Source of the DNA: an uncultured Collinsella sp.
GTDB taxonomy: Bacteria > Actinomycetota > Coriobacteriia > Coriobacteriales > Coriobacteriaceae
Assembly (NCBI GenBank): GCA_902482615.1
Contig: CABTAA010000016.1
Location: 1-14,410 of the forward strand
Direction: 5' to 3'
Length of the DNA: 14,410 nt
The notes under the pieces are model-generated. The model ran no database searches. It saw nothing but the letters and a program-made list of their open reading frames with translations, and was not told the origin of the DNA. This document shows, in pieces, positions 7,032 to 14,410 of this stretch (the first letter of the stretch is position 1; every line of letters begins with the position of its first letter). The translations under genes and the position numbers were made by a program.

Positions 7032-7170
7032 TTCCGATACACTCCAAGCACAGCCTAATCGCCTTGGCCAGCACGGCATCCGCCTCGCCACGCATAACGC
7101 CAAAGCACACCATGGCCACACCGACGATCAGCAACGCAACCTGCATTACAGGTTTTATCGCTTTGAACAA
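7024..7170 (-). CDS. Small CXXC membrane protein, CD1871A-like
   Basis: This is a 48-residue protein with one membrane segment (about 8-25), then GVMRGEADAVLAKAIRLC and the C-terminal ending CLECIGIG. The RGEA-then-CLECIGIG pattern matches what I know of CD1871A family CXXC motif-containing proteins, which are often beside 4Fe-4S membrane proteins; their biochemical role is not known to me. The CXXC pair is Cys41/Cys44. The TTG start at 7170 is supported by a strong AAAGGAG 8 nt upstream (7185-7179); an in-frame ATG at 7146 would cut the membrane segment and lacks such a site. The stop (7026-7024) overlaps the next gene, so translation is probably coupled. It is first in the redox operon. Possible roles are a thiol relay or an assembly factor for the iron-sulfur protein; both are inference. 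Confidence 0.85.
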   Translation of the reverse strand: MFKAIKPVMQVALLIVGVAMVCFGVMRGEADAVLAKAIRLCLECIGIG

Positions 7171-7202
7171 CCTGACCACTCCTTTCGTTACGCGACCATT
7201 GG

Positions 7203-7230
7203 ACCATATCGACTATAAAATCCGTGTTAA
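7203..7230 (-). promoter_or_regulatory. Possible sigma70-type promoter of the redox operon
   Basis: On the minus strand TTAACA (7230-7225) and TATGGT (7208-7203) are 16 nt apart, which would start transcription about 20-30 nt before the CXXC protein start. It lies in the 90-bp divergent gap shared with the two-component system. The gap also holds a TATAAA at 7214-7219 on the plus strand without a good -35 partner. This call is by eye only. Confidence 0.3.
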
Positions 7231-7260
7231 GCGCGATTTGAAATGTGCAAGGAGACTGTT

Positions 7261-7935
7261 ATGCGTATTTTAATCGTCGAGGACGAGCGGGCGCTGTGTG
7301 ACGCAATCGCGCGCAGCTTGCGAAACTTGGCGTACAGCGTCGACTGCTGTCACGACGGACAGGAGGCGCTCGACCTACTGGACGTTGAGGCCTTCGACCT
7401 CGTGGTACTCGACCTCAACCTTACCCGCATCGACGGCATGACCGTACTCAGGGAACTTAGGAAAACCGACTGCGAGACTAAGGTACTGATTCTGTCCGCA
7501 CGTGGCGAAGTATCCGATAAAGTCGCCGGACTCGATGCCGGCGCCAACGATTACCTTACCAAGCCGTTTCATCTTGACGAGCTTGCGGCAAGGATCCGCA
7601 GCCTTACCCTCAGGCGCTTTGCACAAAGCGACATAGTATTAACCTGCGGAAAGCTCCGCTTTGACACCAAGGCGCGCATCGCTTCCGTGGACAGTGAGGC
7701 CCTATCTCTTACGCGCAAGGAAACGGGAATCTTGGAATACCTGATGCTTAATCAGGGGCGTCCGGTAAGTCAAGAGGAGCTTATCGAGCACGTTTGGGAT
7801 AGCAGCGTGAACAGCTTTAGCAACGCAACCCGCGTTCATATCTCGTCACTCCGCAAAAAGCTGCGCAGCGCTTTGGGATACGACCCGATTCGCAATCGGA
7901 TTGGAGAGGGCTACGTTATGGAGGATGGAGAATGA
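7261..7935 (+). CDS. OmpR-family response regulator
   Basis: A cytoplasmic transcription factor of 224 residues. The receiver domain (about 1-118) has the acidic pair Glu7/Asp8, phospho-acceptor Asp51, Ser79 and Lys101 in the expected places. The C-terminal winged-helix DNA-binding domain (about 125-222) includes LSLTRKETGILEYLMLNQGR and the recognition helix region NATRVHISSLRKKL. ATG 7261 is chosen because AGGAG lies 6 nt before it; the frame extends upstream to 7243 but without that support. It overlaps the kinase gene by 4 nt (ATGA), so the two are co-translated partners. It is divergent from the redox operon, which is a plausible target along with its own operon. The signal is unknown. 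Confidence 0.95.
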   Translation: MRILIVEDERALCDAIARSLRNLAYSVDCCHDGQEALDLLDVEAFDLVVLDLNLTRIDGMTVLRELRKTDCETKVLILSARGEVSDKVAGLDAGANDYLTKPFHLDELAARIRSLTLRRFAQSDIVLTCGKLRFDTKARIASVDSEALSLTRKETGILEYLMLNQGRPVSQEELIEHVWDSSVNSFSNATRVHISSLRKKLRSALGYDPIRNRIGEGYVMEDGE

Positions 7936-9083
7936 AAGGGCTTTCGCTGCAATGGCGCATAACGATTATGACGGCACTGCTCACGTGTGCGGCATGCGTG
8001 CTGACGAACTGCCTGGTCGGCTATACGGGCATGCGCTACATGGACGCCATCGGCAGCGACATCTCGGCCCTTAACGCAACCGGCGAAGACTCGCCCCAGG
8101 CGTTCGACCCAACGAAGGGGAGCCTCAATGACGAGGTCACGATTGTCGTAAACGACGCACAGGAGTCTTTTGGCACGACAGCCTGGTACATCACGGCTGG
8201 AGTCACACTCCTTGGCGGCGCGCTGGCATACTTTGTGAGCGGCCGTGCACTCAAACCGCTACGGGCTTTTGCAGCCCAGGTTGAGCGTGTGCAGCCTGAC
8301 AACCTAAGCGAAATCAAACTCAATGAAGATGTGCCCACCGAGCTACAACGATGCAGCGCCTCTTTCAACGACATGATCGCCCGTCTTGGCGAAGGGTTCT
8401 CTGCACAACGTCAGTTTACCGGCAACGCCGCACACGAGCTGCGCACCCCGCTCGCCCTTATGCAAGTACAGATTGAACTATTCATCTCCGAGCACCCCGG
8501 CTTGCAACCCGAAACAGCCGAGCTGCTCGGCCTGCTACAAGAACAAACCGAGCGCATGTCTCGAATGGCCAAGGTATTGCTCGAGATGAGTGAGCTCCGC
8601 AGCGTTCCTTGCGAGGACGATGTGGAACTTGGCCCCTTGTCCGAAGAGGTCCTCACCGACCTTGCGCCACTTGCCGAAAATAAGGGCATAGCCCTCAATT
8701 GTGCTGGAGACGCTTTAGTAATCGGGAGCGATACGCTCCTCTATCGACTGGTGTTTAACCTGGTCGAAAATGCCATCCATTACAGCCGCTCCGGCTCGAC
8801 TGTCAACGTCTCCATCTGCGACAACGACAGCCACGTGTTCCTGCGAGTCGAGGACCAGGGCCCGGGAATACCCAAGCAGTACCGTGAGAGCATCTTCCAA
8901 CCGTTCTTTCGCCTGGATAAATCCCGCAGCAGGGCATACGGCGGCGCAGGACTCGGGCTAGCGCTCGTTTGGGAGATTGTGGCGCTTCACGGTGGCACGG
9001 TAGAGGTCGAAGCAAGTTCCGCGAACGGGACCACCATGCTCGTAAGCCTTCCAAAACGAACTGCAGCGTTAACCGAACAGTAA
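7932..9083 (+). CDS. Membrane sensor histidine kinase
   Basis: The 383-residue kinase has two membrane segments (about 10-32 and 83-103) around a short extracytoplasmic region of about 50 residues, a HAMP domain (about 104-155), a dimerisation domain with phospho-acceptor His168 in AAHELRTPLA, and an ATPase domain with N-box Asn276/Asn280, G1 DQGPGIP (308-314), an F-box and G2 GGAGLGLAL (337-345). All catalytic boxes are intact. It presumably phosphorylates Asp51 of the upstream regulator. The small sensor loop lacks a recognisable ligand domain and has no cysteine; three cysteines lie in or near the first membrane segment (19, 22, 27), a possible but unproved link to redox sensing. No clear terminator follows; 67 bp separate it from the LuxR-type gene. 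Confidence 0.95.
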   Translation: MKGLSLQWRITIMTALLTCAACVLTNCLVGYTGMRYMDAIGSDISALNATGEDSPQAFDPTKGSLNDEVTIVVNDAQESFGTTAWYITAGVTLLGGALAYFVSGRALKPLRAFAAQVERVQPDNLSEIKLNEDVPTELQRCSASFNDMIARLGEGFSAQRQFTGNAAHELRTPLALMQVQIELFISEHPGLQPETAELLGLLQEQTERMSRMAKVLLEMSELRSVPCEDDVELGPLSEEVLTDLAPLAENKGIALNCAGDALVIGSDTLLYRLVFNLVENAIHYSRSGSTVNVSICDNDSHVFLRVEDQGPGIPKQYRESIFQPFFRLDKSRSRAYGGAGLGLALVWEIVALHGGTVEVEASSANGTTMLVSLPKRTAALTEQ

Positions 9084-9150
9084 AACGAAAGGGGTCCCGA
9101 GCAACAGGAGTACAATTGCTGCATTGTTGCCACCTGATGGGAGATGGAAA

Positions 9151-10155
9151 ATGGACTGCGATGGCTACCCATGCGTTCCTATGCCGTTGATGTGCACCGC
9201 TTTTGTGTCAGGGCAGATCGACGCTGCGGTTGCAGGCATTTCCGACCCCGATTCACGCACCATCGCCACGGCAGAAGCGCTGTACTTTCGCGGACAGGCC
9301 ACGCTCGCCGCCGAGACAGCACGCCCCTATCTTGACGCCACCGACCCCGCACTGCGCTATTCCGCATGCTTTATCTGCGGATATGCCAGTCTGTCGCTCA
9401 ACCGTATCGCCGACGCCCGCCGGTGCCTTGCTGGTATCCTCGATACGCCAACTGACGAGGAATCGCCTGCCGTCCACGCCATGCACATCCTGTTTGCCTC
9501 CGCCGCGAGCGTCCTGCTGCACTTGCCTTCCCCGTATTCCGCCGAAGAGTTTTATCCGCTTGCGGCGCATCTGCCCAAAGGCCTGCGCCTGTTCGCCAGC
9601 TACGTGATGGCGCACGCCTTGTATCTGCGCGGCGAATACGGCCGCAGCCTGGGCATGGTGGAAAATGCCCTGATCATGAAACAGGGAAGCTATCCCATCT
9701 CGGAACTGTTCCTGCACCTGGCGGCTTCCATGGCATGCATGAGCCTCAAGGACATCGACGCCGCAAAGGCACATTTCGGAGCCGCTTGGGACATTGCGCG
9801 CCCCGACGGCCTTATCGAGCTCATTGGCGAGCACCACGGCCTTTTGCAGGGGCTCATCGAGGCATGCTTAAAATCGCAATACCCCGACGATTTCGCTCGC
9901 ATCATCGAGATTACGTATCGATTCAGCTACGGCTGGCGGCGCATCCACAACCCCGATTCGGGTGAGGACGTGGCCGACGATTTAACGACCACGGAGTTCA
10001 CCATGGCCATGCTCGCCTGCCGCGGTTGGACCAACGCCGAAATCGCACGCCATATGGGTGTGTCGCCGGGCACCGTTAAAAACCGCCTATCAGGAGTGTA
10101 TGCCAAGCTTGGTATCGGAACTCGCGCCGAGCTGATTGCCCACATGTTGCGCTAG
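9151..10155 (+). CDS. LuxR-type transcriptional regulator with helical TPR-like N-terminus
   Basis: The 334-residue protein has a C-terminal LuxR/GerE helix-turn-helix domain (about 278-334) with TNAEIARHMGVSPGTVKNRL as the DNA-binding core. Residues about 20-255 are alanine- and leucine-rich helices with spacing that suggests TPR-like repeats (for example ALYLRGEYGRSLGMVENAL). There is no receiver domain and no visible ATPase, so activity is likely set by ligand or protein binding; the signal is unknown. ATG 9151 is chosen because GGGAG lies 7 nt before it; a TTG at 9124 is the alternative. A TACAAT at 9111-9116 could be a -10 box but lacks a -35. It lies in the same direction as, and about 160 bp before, the large exported protein gene, which is the obvious candidate target. 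Confidence 0.88.
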   Translation: MDCDGYPCVPMPLMCTAFVSGQIDAAVAGISDPDSRTIATAEALYFRGQATLAAETARPYLDATDPALRYSACFICGYASLSLNRIADARRCLAGILDTPTDEESPAVHAMHILFASAASVLLHLPSPYSAEEFYPLAAHLPKGLRLFASYVMAHALYLRGEYGRSLGMVENALIMKQGSYPISELFLHLAASMACMSLKDIDAAKAHFGAAWDIARPDGLIELIGEHHGLLQGLIEACLKSQYPDDFARIIEITYRFSYGWRRIHNPDSGEDVADDLTTTEFTMAMLACRGWTNAEIARHMGVSPGTVKNRLSGVYAKLGIGTRAELIAHMLR

Positions 10156-10176
10156 CGGCCAGACTGCCCGGCGTAT

Positions 10177-10207
10177 CGAAAGCGCTCCGGGGGGGCTGAC
10201 GCTTTCG
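10177..10207. repeat. Hairpin after the LuxR-type gene
   Basis: CGAAAGCG (10177-10184) and CGCTTTCG (10200-10207) are perfect reverse complements around a G-rich 15-nt loop, starting 22 bp after the stop codon. No T-run follows on the plus strand, so it is at best a weak or Rho-assisted terminator. The remaining 100 bp up to the next gene hold two AAATTGGA boxes (10215 and 10270). Confidence 0.5.
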
Positions 10208-10313
10208 CGCGATCAAATTGGACATTTTGGTCCCCGAACGGCACTACCGCCACGGGGCACCTTCTCGCAAAATTGGATTATTTCCACCGATACCTGCGGG
10301 ATGGGAGCCAAAG

Positions 10314-13300
10314 ATGCTTGATCGCCGTTCGTTACTTGTTGCCGGAGCATCCTCGCTGGCGAGCATTATGTTGCCGCGCGTGCCGGGAAGCGCAAACGCC
10401 TTCATACTGCCGTTCGCCCCCACCGAGGCATACGCCGACGAAGATGATCCCTTCAAGGTCTTGGTGCTCTCGCGCACCATGTTTGGCGTCGTGGTAGTCG
10501 ATGTCGCTAATAAGAAGAATCCCATCGCAGGCGCCAAGGTCACGCTCACATCTCGCTATGCCGCAGGCAAGCAGCTCACCGCCACGACCGATGACGAAGG
10601 CACGGCCATCTTTGAGGTCGCGCCGCTTTCGGAAGGCTACGTGGACGAGACAACGCTTCTCGACGCGTACGACTTTAACGGCGGCATCTCCATTAGCATG
10701 GCGGGCTACCGCGATGTCGAGATTCCCCTCGCGCGTGTCCAAGGCGGCACCGCCATTACCGCACCCACACGTCCGCTCTCTGATGGCGAGCCGTACTTTC
10801 GACAGCTCACGTTCGACGAATGGGACATCCAGTACGCCGACGCTACGTTCATGACATTGCCGAAGGACGACACGGCAAACGACCAACCCAACACGCACGC
10901 CTTTACCGTGCAGGCACATCTGCCACAGGGTGGACAGGCAACGCTGCACATCAACAAGGTAATGCCCGCCACGAGCAGCTCACCCGAAACCGTCACGCAG
11001 ATTGGCCAAGTCAAGGCCAGCGCATCAGGCGCGAATAATCTGGCGACATTCACACTCGAAGACAAGTTCCTCGATGCAGCGTCAAACCTTCTGGAGGAAG
11101 GATGCAAGCTGCGCTTTGTCCTCGACTATCAGGGCAAAACCTATACACTCTCCTCCCCCATGGCCGTTGTCACCGCGCCGGCCGCAAAGGCAGAATCGGG
11201 TTCGACCACCATCATTCCCACTACCATGGACCAAGAGATCACTCCGTTTGATTTTCCGGCGGCGTTTCCCGGCATCGGCGGCAATAAGTTCACGTGTTGG
11301 ATGCCCTCGTTCCCCATTTTGTTCGATTTCTCGTTTGCCGGATACGTGCTGTTTGGCGGAGGATACAAACCGGTCGGCTACATGAACGATTCGGGCAATC
11401 CGGATCCGGAATACTGGAAGAAATCGCCGCGTGAGTCGGGCGCCAAGCAGGCAAACCGCTACCTCGACGAAATGGAGGGGAAGTGGAATCAGTACAAGAG
11501 TATGAGTGCCGGTTCGGGCACCGATCCAAGAAACACCAAGCTGCTTCGTCACCACTGCGCGCTGCTGTTTACGATGGATATCGCCACACAGCTGTACGGC
11601 TCGCTCGCCTACGATTGGGTGGGCAAAACCTGGGGTAACAACAACGACCCCGCATACGGCAATATTAAGGCCCTCTTCCAGGTAAGAACCGACCTCAATT
11701 GGACCGAGCAGTTTACCTTGGGACCGGTGCCGTTTTTCCTAAACGTCAACCCCTGGGTGCTGGCGAAGCTGGCGCTCGCCGTGGGTGCCCACACGCACGG
11801 CAGCGGCGCGGCGTTTTTTAAAAACATTTCGCTCGACTATTCCAACACGTCGGGCTCATTCACTATCCAGATCGGGCTTGCCGTCACCTTTGGCGCCGGC
11901 GTTGCAGGCGTCGCTTCGTCTGCCGTGCGCGGCGCCGCATCCCTCACGTTGTTCATTGGGTACGAGAAGGCGGACGGGCACCAGCTTCCGCGGCTGCGCG
12001 TGGGTGCAGACGTCGATGTCGATGTGATACTCCAGTTCGTAATGTTCAAGTGGACCACCAAGGCTTGGTCGGGGTCGTGGCCCACACTCCTCGATTCGTG
12101 GAATATGTCGGTGAACAATGGCGACCAGTATGTACTCCAGCGCTCTGAGCTCGCATTGGGTGGAGATACGCCTTATACGCTGGATGCCCGCTTCGGCACG
12201 CCCGGCAACATCGAGGCGGGCGGCGTACCGCAATTTATCGCATCGGCCACCATCGTCACCAACGCCGAGCTACTCGCACGCGCCGAGGTTAAGGCCACCG
12301 CCGTAAACGTCGCGCCTGTCGTGCGCGATTGGGATCAAGCGGTCACGCGCATTGAGCTCGAGGCGGCTGCAGAAAGCGACGACGCGGGACAGATCGAGCA
12401 TTTCGTCCATGCACTGATAGGGAACGACGAAAACGCCGCGCCGATGTACGAGTACACCTATATCGAGCAGGCGACGAACGCTGTTGCGGACCCCAACGCC
12501 AATTCTGCTGGTGTATCGGAGGACGAGCGTGGCGGCATCAAGCCCTCGAGCGACAACGTGCTGTTTACCGGCGTTCTCAGCGAAGCTCACATGAAGCTGG
12601 CGATTATCGCCGGCGTAGAATGCCTGTTCCGTATCGCCTCGGTGCGCTACGGCGACAATGGCCGCTCGCGCCTGGTGGTGCACACAAAGGCAAACGGCAC
12701 GTGGTCTGCCCCCATGCCCGTGGACTTCCCCCTTGGCTTTGGCGAGGGCGACGTGGAGCGCGACGGCATATTCGATTACGACTTCGACGTAGTGGAATAT
12801 ACGGACGGAAGAGAAAACCAGGACGCTTACGTGCTGCTGGTCTCGGGCGAGCGCCCCGACGGCGACAACACCCTTTTCGATACGGCAAGCACAGCCGGCA
12901 TACTGTCCGTTGTGCGCCTGCGCATAAGCAACGACGGAGTTCGCGTGATGTCGCACACGTCGTGGCGCAGCATCTCGCGCGGCCGCCTTCAGGAGGATGG
13001 CCACCATTGTCTGCAGTGTCCACGCATCACGGTGGGCAAGACGCTGGTCGACGGGCGCCTGTCGGGCGCTTACCTCCACCGCCGCGGAACCACCGCAGAA
13101 AAGGCGCTGGGCAATGAGGCAGAGGTTGCGCTGGAGTGCTTCACCCTGTGGTCGGATGATTTGGGCGACAGCCTCACGTTCCGTCAGGTCCTCCGCTTTC
13201 CGCAAGCGCCATCGAGCATCGAGCTGGGCGTACCCGAGAATATCAACGGCAAAATGGTGGTGCCCGTTGCATACGAAACTGCAAACGGTTGTGGCTGCGC

Positions 13301-14410
13301 ATCGTATGCCGTGATCGGCCAGTCCATCGCGGGTTGGGGCGTTATGCCACCAGATGCCACAGTACCCCACGCGGTGCCGTGGCCACAACATTCGGGCTTT
13401 TTGGCAACCGTCAACGAGCAACTGCAGCATATTACTTGGACGCGAGGAGCATCGGCATTTGCAACGCAGCCCGTGGGTGCCGCAGGCTGTGGCCCGGCAT
13501 CGTTTAGCGTAAGCAACAACGGCAGGTGCGTGCTCTATGTAGAGAACACCGATGGCAAGGTGGGGCAAACCTACGACGAAGAAGGCAACCCGGTAGCAGT
13601 GATGGGCAAGCACTTCCGCATCTTCGCCAGCACCTTGGCAGGCGATCTGTTCACGGAGCCGTTCGTGATGTGCGAGCTGGACCATCCCGTCGATCAGATA
13701 ACGACATTTTTGACGTCGGGAGGCATGCTCTCCGCGCTCGCCACGCACATTGTGAGCGCGGAGAAGAGCGAGGCAGAGCTGCACGGCATCGAAGTGCCCT
13801 TGGTGGCGTGTGCCACTCCGACGAGCGCGGTCGCTACCTCGGGCGCGGTGGTGCCCGGAGCAGCAGGCGAATCCTTCATGGTCACGGTGCGAAACGACGG
13901 CAACACCTTGCTGACCGCCGGCACAATCGATCTGTACCGAGAGGGCTCCAGCCAGCCGTTCTCCAGCGCATCCATCGGATTCGGAGTGAACGCACGCATG
14001 GCATCGATCTACGATCCAGAGCTTGCCGAGGACGCTTCGGCCAACGACATGGCACACGTGAAGTACGCGCTCGAAACGCTGGGCACACCTTTTGCAACGC
14101 ACCCACTGGTAGCCGACAGTGGCAACGCCGTGCTGGCACCGGGTTGCACGGCACAGTTCCGCATGAGCTTCGCCATCCCCGAGAGTTGGAGCGATGAAGT
14201 AGGCAAACGTGTAACGCTATATGCGAAGGCGCGTAATCTGGTGGCGCTCGATCCCGTAACGCTCGAGGAAATTCGACCGGGCGCAAACTCGGCGCTGGGT
14301 GCCGTGCTGCACGAGCTTCATGTGCCCGACGCGGCATGCGAACGCTCAGAAGTTCAGGTCGGCGTATGCGACAGCGCGGATACGACGGGGCTTCACGATG
14401 CACCGCTGAC
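10314..14410 (+). CDS. Very large exported multidomain protein, C-terminus outside window
   Basis: One open frame of 1365 codons runs uninterrupted to the window edge. ATG 10314 has GGGAG 6 nt upstream. The N-terminus (MLDRRSLLVAGASS) looks like a twin-arginine signal peptide, with cleavage likely after ANA (29) or AYA (41). Residues about 45-105 resemble a carboxypeptidase-regulatory/Cna-B-like beta sandwich (PIAGAKVTLTS, then TTDDEGTAIFEV). A glycine/alanine-rich, strand-forming module is at about 479-573. Strand-rich segments at about 750-1150, such as RLVVHTKANGTWSAPMPV (about 786), suggest a beta-propeller. From about 1175, GAAGESFMVTVRNDGNTLL resembles CARDB-type Ig-like domains. These domain calls are pattern-based and uncertain. 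No enzyme active site is recognised. No cell-wall anchor can be judged, since the end is missing. A surface or secreted binding or adhesion protein is inferred; the upstream LuxR-type gene may control it. Confidence 0.85.
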   Translation, partial: MLDRRSLLVAGASSLASIMLPRVPGSANAFILPFAPTEAYADEDDPFKVLVLSRTMFGVVVVDVANKKNPIAGAKVTLTSRYAAGKQLTATTDDEGTAIFEVAPLSEGYVDETTLLDAYDFNGGISISMAGYRDVEIPLARVQGGTAITAPTRPLSDGEPYFRQLTFDEWDIQYADATFMTLPKDDTANDQPNTHAFTVQAHLPQGGQATLHINKVMPATSSSPETVTQIGQVKASASGANNLATFTLEDKFLDAASNLLEEGCKLRFVLDYQGKTYTLSSPMAVVTAPAAKAESGSTTIIPTTMDQEITPFDFPAAFPGIGGNKFTCWMPSFPILFDFSFAGYVLFGGGYKPVGYMNDSGNPDPEYWKKSPRESGAKQANRYLDEMEGKWNQYKSMSAGSGTDPRNTKLLRHHCALLFTMDIATQLYGSLAYDWVGKTWGNNNDPAYGNIKALFQVRTDLNWTEQFTLGPVPFFLNVNPWVLAKLALAVGAHTHGSGAAFFKNISLDYSNTSGSFTIQIGLAVTFGAGVAGVASSAVRGAASLTLFIGYEKADGHQLPRLRVGADVDVDVILQFVMFKWTTKAWSGSWPTLLDSWNMSVNNGDQYVLQRSELALGGDTPYTLDARFGTPGNIEAGGVPQFIASATIVTNAELLARAEVKATAVNVAPVVRDWDQAVTRIELEAAAESDDAGQIEHFVHALIGNDENAAPMYEYTYIEQATNAVADPNANSAGVSEDERGGIKPSSDNVLFTGVLSEAHMKLAIIAGVECLFRIASVRYGDNGRSRLVVHTKANGTWSAPMPVDFPLGFGEGDVERDGIFDYDFDVVEYTDGRENQDAYVLLVSGERPDGDNTLFDTASTAGILSVVRLRISNDGVRVMSHTSWRSISRGRLQEDGHHCLQCPRITVGKTLVDGRLSGAYLHRRGTTAEKALGNEAEVALECFTLWSDDLGDSLTFRQVLRFPQAPSSIELGVPENINGKMVVPVAYETANGCGCASYAVIGQSIAGWGVMPPDATVPHAVPWPQHSGFLATVNEQLQHITWTRGASAFATQPVGAAGCGPASFSVSNNGRCVLYVENTDGKVGQTYDEEGNPVAVMGKHFRIFASTLAGDLFTEPFVMCELDHPVDQITTFLTSGGMLSALATHIVSAEKSEAELHGIEVPLVACATPTSAVATSGAVVPGAAGESFMVTVRNDGNTLLTAGTIDLYREGSSQPFSSASIGFGVNARMASIYDPELAEDASANDMAHVKYALETLGTPFATHPLVADSGNAVLAPGCTAQFRMSFAIPESWSDEVGKRVTLYAKARNLVALDPVTLEEIRPGANSALGAVLHELHVPDAACERSEVQVGVCDSADTTGLHDAPL

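Noticed and set aside
7032..7121. N-terminal extension of the 4Fe-4S protein up to ATG 7121
   Set aside because: These bases code for the CD1871A-like protein in another frame. The extension is Arg/Trp/Cys-rich and has no role known in the family.
9111..9116. TACAAT as a -10 box for the LuxR-type gene
   Set aside because: There is no acceptable -35 hexamer at 15-19 bp and no extended -10, so it is mentioned only in the gene entry.
12270..14102. 610-codon minus-strand frame inside the large exported protein
   Set aside because: Antisense shadow with a His/Ala/Arg-rich translation and no domain. The plus-strand frame has a signal peptide, a ribosome site and continuous beta-rich domains.

Overview
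The window looks like a chromosomal segment from a member of the Coriobacteriia, most likely Collinsella or a close relative. This is inferred from four things: GC-rich codon use, a Gram-positive style lipoprotein, a small CXXC protein of the CD1871A type beside a polyferredoxin, and a TPR/LuxR regulator next to a very large exported protein. No rRNA, tRNA, CRISPR array or complete insertion sequence is visible.

Left end (1-1622): the start of a tRNA-dihydrouridine synthase gene runs leftward off the window. It is followed by about 890 bp without a secure gene (735-1620). This gap is packed with inverted repeats: a degenerate and a good copy of a short GTGACAAAGGG palindrome (748-784 and 1590-1622), a 9-bp-stem hairpin (786-815), and two diverged copies in opposite orientation of a ~180 bp long-arm inverted repeat (866-1046 and 1392-1571). 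Between the two large copies lies a weak small ORF with one hydrophobic segment (1055-1318), possibly a gene remnant.

Middle, minus strand (1621-7170): a MacB-like fused ABC transporter (ATPase plus FtsX-type permease) has a very large extracytoplasmic domain. Upstream of it, behind a strong Rho-independent terminator, is a compact three-gene redox operon: a 48-residue CXXC membrane protein (CD1871A-like, TTG start), a NapH/CcoG-like 4Fe-4S membrane protein (TTG start overlapping the previous stop), and a TlpA-like thioredoxin lipoprotein with a CKPC site. Together they could move electrons through the membrane to an extracytoplasmic thiol-disulfide protein.

Middle, plus strand (7261-9083): transcribed divergently from the redox operon, with only 90 bp between the start codons, is an OmpR-type response regulator and its histidine kinase, overlapping by ATGA. 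The arrangement suggests, but does not prove, that this pair controls the redox operon.

Right end (9151-14410): a LuxR-type regulator without a receiver domain, with a helical, TPR-like N-terminal region, is followed by one uninterrupted reading frame of at least 1365 codons. It begins with a twin-arginine-type signal peptide and looks like a multidomain, beta-rich exported protein; its C-terminus lies outside the window. Spacing and orientation suggest the regulator may control this gene.
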